Source: Oscillospiraceae bacterium (GTDB lineage Bacteria; Bacillota; Clostridia; Oscillospirales; Ruminococcaceae). Taken from it: a DNA stretch of 64,000 nt. A program made the translations under genes and the position numbers. Positions 18,317-26,458 of the stretch are shown here, piece by piece. The notes beneath the pieces are model-generated. The model was not told the DNA's origin and searched no databases. It worked only from the letters and a program-made list of their open reading frames with translations. The stretch spans positions 1 through 64,000 of the forward strand of contig JALFVE010000023.1 of the NCBI GenBank assembly GCA_022787085.1. Reading direction: 5' to 3'. Each line of letters starts with the position of its first letter. Positions within the stretch are counted from its first letter, which is position 1.

Positions 18317-19966
18317 ATGAAATATCAAATTTTAATTGTAGAAGATAATGAGATAAACCGTGAAATGCTGGGAGCCATATTATCCGATGATTATAGTATT
18401 CTGGAAGCCGAAAATGGTCAGGTGGCTTTGGATATTCTGGAGTCAAACAAGGAGAATATCGCACTTATTCTTCTTGATGTTATAATGCCTGTAATGGACG
18501 GTTATACTTTTTTGGATATCATAAAAAAAGATTCCGTGCTTTCATTGATTCCTGTTATCGTTACAACACAGAGCGACAGTGAAGTAAGCGAGATAGCTGC
18601 ATTGGAACATGGTGCAACAGACTTTGTTTCAAAGCCTTACCGACCGCAGATCATCAGGCATCGTGCAGCAAGTCTTATAAGGCTTCGTGAAACAGCTGCT
18701 ATGGTAAATCAGTTCAAGTTTGACCGCCTGACAGGACTTTATTCAAAGGAATTCTTTTACAGAACGGTCAAGGATTGTCTTGAAAAAGAACCCGAAAAGG
18801 AATTCACGCTGCTTTGCTGCAATATAGAGAATTTCAGACTGTATAATGATACCTTCGGACGTAAAGCGGGAGATAAACTGCTGAAAGAAGCAGCTCAGAT
18901 ATTTTTGAAAAGGGTAAGTAAAAACTCTGTCTGCTGCCGTTATACTGCTGACAGATTTTTATGCCTTACGGATAAAGAAAGTGAACTTAAAGGACGTGAA
19001 AGTTTTTCACAGGCAAGGAAGACAACTCGCTCTGAGCTTGCTGATAACCTGCCTGTAAAAATCGGCATTTATGAGATAACAGACCGCACCGTTCCCGTGG
19101 AACTCATGTGCGACAGAGCGGTAGGGGTGGTAGATACCATAAAAGGCATATACGACCAATATGTTGCTGTTTATGATGATGAAATAAGAGATATACTTCT
19201 TCGTGAGCAGGCAATTACAGATGCTATGGAAACAGCATTGTCGGAAAAGCAGTTTATTGTATATTTTCAGCCAAAAAATTGTCTGAATGATGACAGTATG
19301 GCGGGGGCGGAAGCATTGGTGCGCTGGATACACCCCGAATGGGGATTTATGTCCCCGGGTGAATTTATCCCGCTGTTTGAGAAGAATGGCTTTATTCGCC
19401 GTCTGGACGAATATGTCTGGGAGAGCGTATGCGAAAAGCTTCGTGAATGGAAGGACAAGGGATATACTTTAGTCCCTGTTTCCGTAAACGTTTCCCGTGC
19501 GGATATTTATCAGTCCGGTCTTGTGGAAAAATTCTGCAAGCTGATAGAAAAATATGAGATAGATCCTTCCTATCTGCATCTTGAGATAACGGAAAGTGCC
19601 TATACGGAAGACCCCGAGCAGATAATCAGCACAGTGGAAGAACTTCGTAATAAAGGCTTTGTGATTGAAATGGACGATTTCGGCAGCGGATATTCTTCTC
19701 TGAATATGCTCGGAGAAATGTCACTTGATATTTTGAAGCTGGATATGAAATTTATTCGCAATCAGATGGCAAAGCCTGCTGAACGTGGTTTGCTGAAAGC
19801 TATTATTGAAATGGCACATACTCTGGACCTTAAAGTTGTAGCGGAAGGTGTTGAAACCGCAGAGCAAAAGGAACGCCTGAAGTCAATGAATTGTGACTAT
19901 GCTCAAGGTTACTTTTATGCAAAGCCTACACCTTCGGCAGATTATGAAAAGCTATTACAGAGGTAA
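18317..19966 (+). CDS. REC-GGDEF-EAL response regulator, probable cyclic-di-GMP phosphodiesterase
   Basis: A 549-residue regulator; ATG at 18317 follows GGGGTGGAG and starts the receiver cleanly (MKYQILIVEDNEINREML), with phospho-acceptor Asp54. The middle GGDEF-like domain (about 150-290) is degenerate: the signature position reads CRYTADRFLCL, so it should not make cyclic di-GMP. The EAL domain (about 300-545) keeps the catalytic set: AEALVRW, VSVNVSR, LEITES, EMDDFGSGYSS, LKLDMKFI and AEGVET. The protein is therefore a phosphorylation-controlled phosphodiesterase. It leads a three-gene set with the binding-protein fusion and the hybrid kinase, a plausible complete signal chain from nutrient sensing to cyclic di-GMP. 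Confidence 0.9.
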   Translation: MKYQILIVEDNEINREMLGAILSDDYSILEAENGQVALDILESNKENIALILLDVIMPVMDGYTFLDIIKKDSVLSLIPVIVTTQSDSEVSEIAALEHGATDFVSKPYRPQIIRHRAASLIRLRETAAMVNQFKFDRLTGLYSKEFFYRTVKDCLEKEPEKEFTLLCCNIENFRLYNDTFGRKAGDKLLKEAAQIFLKRVSKNSVCCRYTADRFLCLTDKESELKGRESFSQARKTTRSELADNLPVKIGIYEITDRTVPVELMCDRAVGVVDTIKGIYDQYVAVYDDEIRDILLREQAITDAMETALSEKQFIVYFQPKNCLNDDSMAGAEALVRWIHPEWGFMSPGEFIPLFEKNGFIRRLDEYVWESVCEKLREWKDKGYTLVPVSVNVSRADIYQSGLVEKFCKLIEKYEIDPSYLHLEITESAYTEDPEQIISTVEELRNKGFVIEMDDFGSGYSSLNMLGEMSLDILKLDMKFIRNQMAKPAERGLLKAIIEMAHTLDLKVVAEGVETAEQKERLKSMNCDYAQGYFYAKPTPSADYEKLLQR

Positions 19967-20051
19967 ATTCTGACAAGTCAAGAAGATATTCTGTATGAAG
20001 AAAATAAATTATCAATGGCATAAAAAAGTTGCCATGAAGGGAAGAAAAAAT

Positions 20052-21914
20052 ATGAAGATCAAAAAAATTGTAAGTATGCTGCTTTTGTCTGCAATGGCAG
20101 CGGGTATCCTGAGCGGCTGCACAAACGGCAAGACCGGTCAGGAAACCGAAACCAAAACAGCGGACGGAAAAGAAAAGGTAACGGTTGCACTCTGGGGCAA
20201 TCAGATGCTGGAAAACTATTCGCCGTATCTTTGTGAAACATTCCCCGATGTGGAATTTGAATTTGTCCTTGCAACCAACTCATTGGATTTTTATCGTTAC
20301 TGTCAGAAGCATGATGATATGCCCGATATTCTCAGCGTCCGCCGTTTTGCGCTGAAGGACGCTGTGCTTCTGAAGGACTATCTCTACGATCTGGGCGATA
20401 CGGAGCTTGCTTCTACATATTACGGCACATATCTTGACAACTACACCTATGATGACGGTACGGTTAACTGGCTTCCTGCCTGTGCGGAGGTAGACAGTCT
20501 TATCATCAATAAGACAATGTTTGAGGAATACAATGTGCCCATACCTACAGATTATAACAGCTTTATCTCTGCCTGTGAAGCATTTGAAGAGGCGGGCATA
20601 AGAGGTTTTGTTTCCGACTTTGCTTCGGACTTCACCTGTATGGAGGTATTGCAGGGTGCTTCTGCCTCGCAGCTTCTCTCTATGGAGGGACGTGAGTGGC
20701 GTCAGCAGTACGAGAGCGGTGCAACAAATCAGCTTTCCGAAGAGGTATGGCTGCCTGTCTTTGAGAAATTCTTCGACCTAAAGGATAAGGCAGGGCTTGG
20801 CTCAGAGGACGCAGGCTATGAAAACAGAGTACCAAAGGATATGTTCCTTGAGGGCAAGGCTGCAATGTACCGAGGAACAGGCGCAGATGTTATAACTTTC
20901 CCCGGAAGAGGTGAGGACGAAGTGCTTCTTTTACCCTATTTCGGCGATACCGAACAGGATAACTGGTACCTTACCTATCCCGCATTCCAGATTGCAGCTT
21001 CCAATAAGGGTATGGACGACCCCGAGAGAGAGAAGCTCATTCTTGATATTATGACTGCTATGCTTAATCAGGACGGTCAGAATCATATCTCCTATGGTAA
21101 GAATATGATCCCATACAACAAGGACGTTACTCTGGAGCTTCTTCCCGAGCTTGAAAATCTTAAGCCTTACATTGAGCAGAACAAGATGTATATCCGTCTT
21201 GCTTCAAACGATATGTTCCGTATCTCTAAAGATGTTGTACAGATGATTATGAAAGATGAGGTCAAGACACCAAAGGAAGCTCTGGACACTTTCAATACCG
21301 AAATGTCCTCCGACAACCCCGAGGACGAAATTGCCGCTCATATTGACACCGCATACTCCAACACTTTTACAAAAGAACACGGCAATATGGCTGCCTCTGC
21401 CGTCTGCAATACTATAAGAGCAGAAGCAGGCGTAGATATGATGTTTGCGCAGGCTTGCTACATTGGCAGCGATATTTATTCGGGCGATTATACGTTAAAA
21501 GAGCTGAGCTACTTAACTAAGAATGACGGCTGGGCACCTTTGATAACAGATCTGACAGGCGACCAGGTCTATAAGCTGGTGGAAAGCACTCTCGCCCTCA
21601 AGGAAAACCGCGGCGCTGTCTGCAATGACAGTACGCTGTACGTGTCCAGCGGCTTTGAGATGGACATTACGGGGACTGAAAACGGTTATACCCTCAATGC
21701 TCTGACTAAGGACGGAAAAGAGCTTGACCGCAGTGCAACATATTCTGTTATGATATACACCGACCGTGACTGGTACATTCCTGCGATACAAGGGGCTGTT
21801 GGCTTTGAAACAATGAACACCGATGTTCCCAAGGCAATAGAATATGTCAGAAAACGTATCGTGGAAGACGGCGGACAGCTTGAAGCACCCACCGATTATA
21901 TTATTCTGCGATGA
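20052..21914 (+). CDS. Solute-binding lipoprotein fused to a 5'-nucleotidase-C-like domain
   Basis: A 621-residue lipoprotein; ATG at 20052 gives a clean signal peptide ending in LSGC (Cys23). Residues about 45-400 form a family 1 carbohydrate-binding-protein fold (KVTVALWGNQMLENYSPYL; FEEYNVPIPTDYNSFISACE). Residues about 435-610 resemble the C-terminal domain of 5'-nucleotidases (AASAVCNTIRAEAGVDMMFA, then DIYSGDYTLKELSYL and LTGDQVYKLVE). No metallophosphatase domain is present, so nucleotidase activity is not expected. Located between a cyclic-di-GMP phosphodiesterase and a hybrid kinase with an extracellular sensor, it probably binds a ligand outside the cell for the kinase rather than for a transporter. 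That role is inferred. Confidence 0.78.
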   Translation: MKIKKIVSMLLLSAMAAGILSGCTNGKTGQETETKTADGKEKVTVALWGNQMLENYSPYLCETFPDVEFEFVLATNSLDFYRYCQKHDDMPDILSVRRFALKDAVLLKDYLYDLGDTELASTYYGTYLDNYTYDDGTVNWLPACAEVDSLIINKTMFEEYNVPIPTDYNSFISACEAFEEAGIRGFVSDFASDFTCMEVLQGASASQLLSMEGREWRQQYESGATNQLSEEVWLPVFEKFFDLKDKAGLGSEDAGYENRVPKDMFLEGKAAMYRGTGADVITFPGRGEDEVLLLPYFGDTEQDNWYLTYPAFQIAASNKGMDDPEREKLILDIMTAMLNQDGQNHISYGKNMIPYNKDVTLELLPELENLKPYIEQNKMYIRLASNDMFRISKDVVQMIMKDEVKTPKEALDTFNTEMSSDNPEDEIAAHIDTAYSNTFTKEHGNMAASAVCNTIRAEAGVDMMFAQACYIGSDIYSGDYTLKELSYLTKNDGWAPLITDLTGDQVYKLVESTLALKENRGAVCNDSTLYVSSGFEMDITGTENGYTLNALTKDGKELDRSATYSVMIYTDRDWYIPAIQGAVGFETMNTDVPKAIEYVRKRIVEDGGQLEAPTDYIILR

Positions 21915-21955
21915 TAATATACGGCGTGCAAAATAAATCAGAGGAGAATTATTAG

Positions 21956-24580
21956 ATGCCGAAAACAAAAAAGACAACTAAATATCTTGTGCCCACTATG
22001 TTTGCCGCCGTATTGGTGTGCGCCCTTGTGATGGGTGTATTGTACATCAGAAATTACCTTATGAAGCAGACTATTCAGGAGCGTTCTTATCAGCTTGAGG
22101 AAATGGTTTCTCAGATCCAAGTCAATCTGAATTACGGTCTGGAAACTCACTGGAACCTTGTTACCGCCATTGAAACGGCGGCGGAGGGAAAACACCTGGG
22201 CGATGAGCAGGAATTGTGCAGAGACATTAGTGAAACAGAGAGGGATCATCGGACAGATCTCTACGGCTGCCGTATTATGCTTATTGATGAAATAGGTACT
22301 GCATATATTGATGACGGTGCGGTGGGGATATGGGACGACATCAACCGCCTCTCGGACGGTGAAGAACACCACACCTTTATTTCCGATACAAGTAATGTGG
22401 ACGGCACTTTTCTTGCATTCGCACATAAGCTTAATGACCCTATCACGGTAGGAACGGATGAAAAGCGATTTACACATCTTGTACTGCTGAAGGAAATTGA
22501 ATCTCTGAAAAAATATTATACTACGGAAACCTACGGCGGAAATGCGGCAACCTATATTATCAAGAAAAACGGTACTATGGCATATTATGACGCAAATGAA
22601 GATGATATTTTCGGAGTGCGGAATATTTTCAAGGCTCTGGAAGAAGCGGAGTATATACAGGACACGAATTTCAGTATTATCAAAGAGCGGCTCCTGAGTG
22701 ACGGTATTGCTTCTGCGAACATTATGCTGGGCGGTACAGAGTATTATTACTGCCTTACAACCATAGATACATATGATATGACTCTGATGCTGCTGATACC
22801 TGCGGAGTTTGTTGCGGTCAGCACAATGGATATGATGAACTCTACCGTTAAGATGCAGATACTCTTTACATCTGCTTTGGTCATTGTGATGATGCTTGCC
22901 ATCATAAGCTTTATCAAGGTGCAGCGAAGCAATCAGTTAGTGAAGATAGAACAGCAGAACAATCAGGAACTGAACAAGCTGCGTATTGCGGCAGAGGATG
23001 CACTCAGCATTGCGGAGGCTGCCAGCAAATCAAAAAGCACCTTCCTTTCAAATATGTCCCACGATATCCGTACACCTATGAATGCCGTTATCGGTTTTAC
23101 CACCCTTGCAATGGCAAATGTGGAAAATACAGAAAGAGTAAAGGATTATCTTTCAAAAATTCTCTCCTCAAGCAATCATCTGCTTTCCCTCATCAATGAT
23201 ATTCTCGATATGAGCCGTATCGAAAGTGGAAAGATAAAGCTTGATGAAACGGAAGCAAATCTTTCGGATATGCTCCACGACATCAAAACAATTATCAACG
23301 GACAGATACACGCAAAGCAGCTTGAACTGTTTATGGACGTTATTGACGTTTCGGACGAGGATGTTATCTGCGACAAGACCCGTATCAATCAGGTGCTGCT
23401 TAATTTGTTATCCAATGCAATAAAATTCACCCCTTCCGGAGGCACGGTATCCGTCCGAGTTACACAGATACATAATGCTCCCGAGGGAAAGGGACTGTAC
23501 GAAATTCGTGTAAAGGATACGGGTATCGGTATGAGTCCCGAGTTTGCGGAGCACGTTTTTGAGCCGTTTGAGCGTGAGCGTTCTTCCACCGTCAGCAAAA
23601 TTCAGGGTACAGGTCTGGGTATGGCAATATCCAAGAACATCATTGATATGATGGGCGGAACGATCGAAGTACACAGCGAGCAGGACAAGGGAACGGAGTT
23701 TGTTATCACCCTATGCCTGAAGTTACAGTCTGAACGTAAAGAAATTGTAAAAATTGTTGAGCTTTCCGGACTTAAAGCACTTGTGGTCGATGACAATTTC
23801 AATACCTGCGACAGCGTAACAAAAATGCTGGCTCAGATAGGTATGCGTTCGGAATGGACTCTTTCGGGCAAGGAAGCTGTACTTCGTGCAAATCAGGCAA
23901 TTGAAATGAACGACGCTTTTAACGCATATATCATCGACTGGCGTCTGCCCGATATGAACGGTATCGAGGTCACAAGACAAATTCGTGCTCTTGGAGATGA
24001 TACGCCCATAATTATCCTTACAGCCTATGATTGGTCAGATATTGAGGCGGAAGCAAGAGCAGCGGGAGTAACAACATTCTGCTCCAAGCCTATGTTTATG
24101 TCCGATCTCCGTGATTCGCTATTGAATGCTATTGGTCATCAGCAGGTCAAGGAAGAAAATGTTCTGCCCGTTACCGAGGAAACCGACAACTTTAAGGGTA
24201 AGCATCTGCTGCTTGTTGAGGACAACGAACTGAACCGTGAGATCGCATTTGAGATACTTAATGAATACGGCTTTATTGTTGACTCCGCCGAAAACGGCAA
24301 GGAAGCAGTGGACAAGATAGCTGCTTCAAAGCCGGGCGAATATGACCTTGTGCTTATGGATATACAGATGCCCGTTATGAACGGCTATGAAGCCACAAAG
24401 AGCATAAGATCGCTGAAGGATACCGCTCTGTCATCTGTTCCCATAGTTGCTATGACGGCAAATGCTTTTGACGAGGACAGGAAAGCTGCGGCAGAGTGCG
24501 GTATGAACGAATTTATTTCCAAGCCGATAAATATGGAGGAAGTCATCGGGGCGCTTCATAGTGTACTCAGCAAAGAATAG
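21956..24580 (+). CDS. Hybrid sensor histidine kinase with two receiver domains
   Basis: An 874-residue membrane kinase. Two membrane helices (about 11-32 and 302-320) flank a Cache-like extracellular sensor. A coiled linker is followed by HisKA with phospho-accepting His369 (SNMSHDIRTPMNA), HATPase_c (NLLSNAIKFTPSGG; VKDTGIGM; GTGLGMAISK), a first receiver (LKALVVDDNFN; IIDWRLPDMNG) and a second (LLLVEDNELNRE; VLMDIQMPVMNGYE). It lies 41 bases after the binding-protein gene, behind a GGAGA site. It presumably reads that lipoprotein's ligand state and passes phosphate, perhaps through an HPt protein, to the REC-GGDEF-EAL regulator. The intact genes have a decayed paralogous set directly downstream. 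Confidence 0.9.
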   Translation: MPKTKKTTKYLVPTMFAAVLVCALVMGVLYIRNYLMKQTIQERSYQLEEMVSQIQVNLNYGLETHWNLVTAIETAAEGKHLGDEQELCRDISETERDHRTDLYGCRIMLIDEIGTAYIDDGAVGIWDDINRLSDGEEHHTFISDTSNVDGTFLAFAHKLNDPITVGTDEKRFTHLVLLKEIESLKKYYTTETYGGNAATYIIKKNGTMAYYDANEDDIFGVRNIFKALEEAEYIQDTNFSIIKERLLSDGIASANIMLGGTEYYYCLTTIDTYDMTLMLLIPAEFVAVSTMDMMNSTVKMQILFTSALVIVMMLAIISFIKVQRSNQLVKIEQQNNQELNKLRIAAEDALSIAEAASKSKSTFLSNMSHDIRTPMNAVIGFTTLAMANVENTERVKDYLSKILSSSNHLLSLINDILDMSRIESGKIKLDETEANLSDMLHDIKTIINGQIHAKQLELFMDVIDVSDEDVICDKTRINQVLLNLLSNAIKFTPSGGTVSVRVTQIHNAPEGKGLYEIRVKDTGIGMSPEFAEHVFEPFERERSSTVSKIQGTGLGMAISKNIIDMMGGTIEVHSEQDKGTEFVITLCLKLQSERKEIVKIVELSGLKALVVDDNFNTCDSVTKMLAQIGMRSEWTLSGKEAVLRANQAIEMNDAFNAYIIDWRLPDMNGIEVTRQIRALGDDTPIIILTAYDWSDIEAEARAAGVTTFCSKPMFMSDLRDSLLNAIGHQQVKEENVLPVTEETDNFKGKHLLLVEDNELNREIAFEILNEYGFIVDSAENGKEAVDKIAASKPGEYDLVLMDIQMPVMNGYEATKSIRSLKDTALSSVPIVAMTANAFDEDRKAAAECGMNEFISKPINMEEVIGALHSVLSKE

Positions 24581-24613
24581 AAGTACATTAATAATCATAA
24601 AGGAGTTTTTGAA

Positions 24614-24895
24614 TTGAATGTAACATATAAATTCAAAACTGAGGTCAAATGGAGAGTATTAACGTGCTTTTTATGTATTTTGATAATGCTTCAAGGCTTT
24701 TTTCCTATTTATGCTTCTGCTGAATCTGCTGTAAAAACAATAAAAGTCGGATATTTTGCATTTCCGGGATATCATGAGGTTTTTGAGGACGAAAACGGAC
24801 CTCAGGGCAGGGGTTATGGATTTGATTTTTTGCAGATGCTTCGCAGATACACTAATCTGAATTATCAATATATGGTGGCTTTATATCTGCTTTGA
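24614..24895 (+). pseudogene. Truncated N-terminus of a substrate-binding-type sensor protein
   Basis: 93 residues: a signal-anchor helix followed by the first part of a family 3 solute-binding sensor domain (TIKVGYFAFPGYHEVFEDEN, then GYGFDFLQMLRRYTNLNYQY). Homologues continue for hundreds of residues into kinase or GGDEF domains; here homology stops at NYQY and the frame ends a few codons later. The bases just after it (24885-24914) read FEKLLQR-stop in another frame, matching the YEKLLQR end of the EAL regulator at 19966. So the truncation point is a fusion to the tail of a lost EAL gene. Confidence 0.75.
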
Positions 24896-24914
24896 AAAGC
24901 TATTGCAGAGATGA
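24885..24914 (+). pseudogene. 3' tail of a lost EAL-domain gene
   Basis: GAAAAGCTATTGCAGAGATGA at 24894-24914 closely resembles the last seven codons of the EAL gene at 19946-19966, including stop position. As in the intact set, a binding-protein gene start follows it. The match is short, so this rests partly on context. Confidence 0.5.
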
Positions 24915-24961
24915 ACTTTGAATAATACAATGCAATACACAAATTAAAGGAAGGAAAGACT

Positions 24962-25141
24962 ATGAAAAAACACTTATTCAAGAGAATTTTGTCTGCTATG
25001 GCAGCAGGAGCTATGACAGCTGCACTTATGTCCGGATGTGCAGCAAATTCGGGCGATAAGGAAGATAAGGACACTATTTCCGTCTATTTATGGACTACGG
25101 CTATGTATGAAAAATATGCTCCTTATCAACGATGTGCTTGA
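24962..25141 (+). pseudogene. N-terminal remnant of a solute-binding lipoprotein gene
   Basis: 59 residues with a ribosome site (AAAGGAAGG), a signal peptide with lipobox MSGC (Cys26), and the first strand of the mature protein (TISVYLWTTAMYEKYAPY). It matches the start of the intact lipoprotein at 20052. The frame then runs into kinase sequence around CTCCTTATCAA and stops at TGA. The deletion thus joined binding-protein codon about 55 to the HisKA region of a following kinase gene. Confidence 0.75.
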
Positions 25142-25880
25142 TATGAGCCGTATCGAAAGTGGAAAGATACATCTTGAAGAAACCGAGGTCAATCTTTCGG
25201 ACACTCTTCACGATCTGAGAACTATTATTGGCGGTCAGATAAATGCAAAGCAGCTTGAGCTTTATATGGACACTCTTGATGTAGTCAACGAAAACGTATA
25301 TTGCGATAAGGTCAGACTTAATCAGGTGCTTCTTAATCTCTTGTCAAATGCGGTCAAGTTTACTCCTCCCGGCGGCACAGTATCGGTCAGAGTTACACAG
25401 CTTGAAAGCAGATCGGAAGAAATTGGACTTTACGAATTCCGTGTCAAAGATACGGGTATCGGTATGAGTAAGGAATTTGCAGAGCGAATCTTCAATCCCT
25501 TTGAACGAGAGCGAACTTCAACCGTAAGTAAGATACAGGGCACGGGACTTAGTATGTCCATTTCAAAGAACATCATTGATATTATGGGCGGTACTATCGA
25601 GGTTCAGACCGAACAGGATACGGTGATAATTGATAATGAGGGTAACTGGGTATCCGAAGATTTCGGAATGACAGAGTTTTGCAAGGCAGTTCAGTCCTGC
25701 GAAAAGGGCATAGAATGCTGTAAGTCAACATGGAAATCGGATTTAGACGGCGTTTATGAGTGCCCATTTGGTTTCTGGGATTTTTCTATACCTATCGTTC
25801 TGCCCGACGGACAGGTTCTGGGAAAGGTTTTAGCCGGTCAGGCTCTTGTGGATCGTGAATCGGTTGCCGAAATAAATTAA
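25116..25880 (+). pseudogene. Kinase HATPase fragment fused to a PocR-type ligand-binding fragment
   Basis: The frame begins inside HisKA (LLINDVLDMSRIESGKIHLE) and continues through HATPase_c (NLLSNAVKFTPPGG; VKDTGIGMSKEF; GTGLSMSISK), closely matching 23190-23690 of the intact kinase. At EVQTEQD it switches at about 25620 to an unrelated segment (FCKAVQSCEKGIECCKST, CPFGFWDFSIPIVLPDGQ, GKVLAGQALVD) typical of PocR sensory domains, and ends. The phospho-accepting histidine is missing. Two separate deletions are needed to make it. A translated product could start at ATG 25038 but would have no obvious function. Confidence 0.75.
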
Positions 25881-25885
25881 TGAAG

Positions 25886-25932
25886 ATGCAGGCAGAGCGT
25901 GAGAAAAAACTCATGCTCTGCCTGCATTTTAT
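25886..25932. terminator. Strong terminator between the signalling cluster and bcp
   Basis: ATGCAGGCAGAGCGTGAG (25886-25903) pairs with CTCATGCTCTGCCTGCAT (25910-25927), with one wobble, followed by TTTATACTG on the + strand. It lies between convergent genes and probably serves both. Confidence 0.85.
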
Positions 25933-25991
25933 ACTGTTAAAATTAGCTGTTCAGCTTCCTGCACAGCCGACAGTCTGAAATTCCTGTGATA

Positions 25992-26453
25992 TCAAATCTC
26001 CTTAAGAAACCTGATGACCTCTTCGGCGTTTGAATCGGGCTTGACCTTGGGCATAGCCTTGATGATAACACCCTTTTCGTCAATGATATAGCAGGTGCGG
26101 ACAACACCCATGCTCACCTTGCCGTAATTTTTCTTCTCCTGCCAGACATCATAAGCCTTAATGGCATCAAGCTCAGGGTCTGAAAGCAGAATAAAGGGCA
26201 GGGAATATTTCTCCGCAAATTTTCCGTGGGAGGCGGTGCTGTCCTTGCTGATACCGACCACCTCTGCGCCCAGAGATTTTATTTCCTCATAAGCCGCAGC
26301 GAATGCCGCTGCCTGCCTTGAGCAACCCGCAGTATTGTCCTTTGGATAGAAATATAAAACCAGTTTTTTTCCCTTGAAATCCTCAAGGGAAAATATCCTG
26401 CCGTCCTTGTCGGGCAGGCTGAAACCGGGGGCTTTGACATTTTCTGTAAGCAT
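25992..26453 (-). CDS. bcp: Thiol peroxidase (peroxiredoxin, Bcp/PrxQ family)
   Basis: A 153-residue cytoplasmic peroxiredoxin that reduces hydroperoxides with electrons from thioredoxin. The peroxidatic Cys44 is in DNTAGCSRQA, preceded by LYFYPKDNT. The resolving cysteine five residues later in many Bcp proteins is replaced (SRQAAAF), so this is a 1-Cys form or uses another cysteine. AAAGGA precedes the ATG. It lies five bases downstream of the GTPase-NYN gene and is probably cotranscribed with it. Protection against oxygen fits an obligate anaerobe. Confidence 0.93.
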   Translation of the reverse strand: MLTENVKAPGFSLPDKDGRIFSLEDFKGKKLVLYFYPKDNTAGCSRQAAAFAAAYEEIKSLGAEVVGISKDSTASHGKFAEKYSLPFILLSDPELDAIKAYDVWQEKKNYGKVSMGVVRTCYIIDEKGVIIKAMPKVKPDSNAEEVIRFLKEI

Positions 26454-26458
26454 AATAA

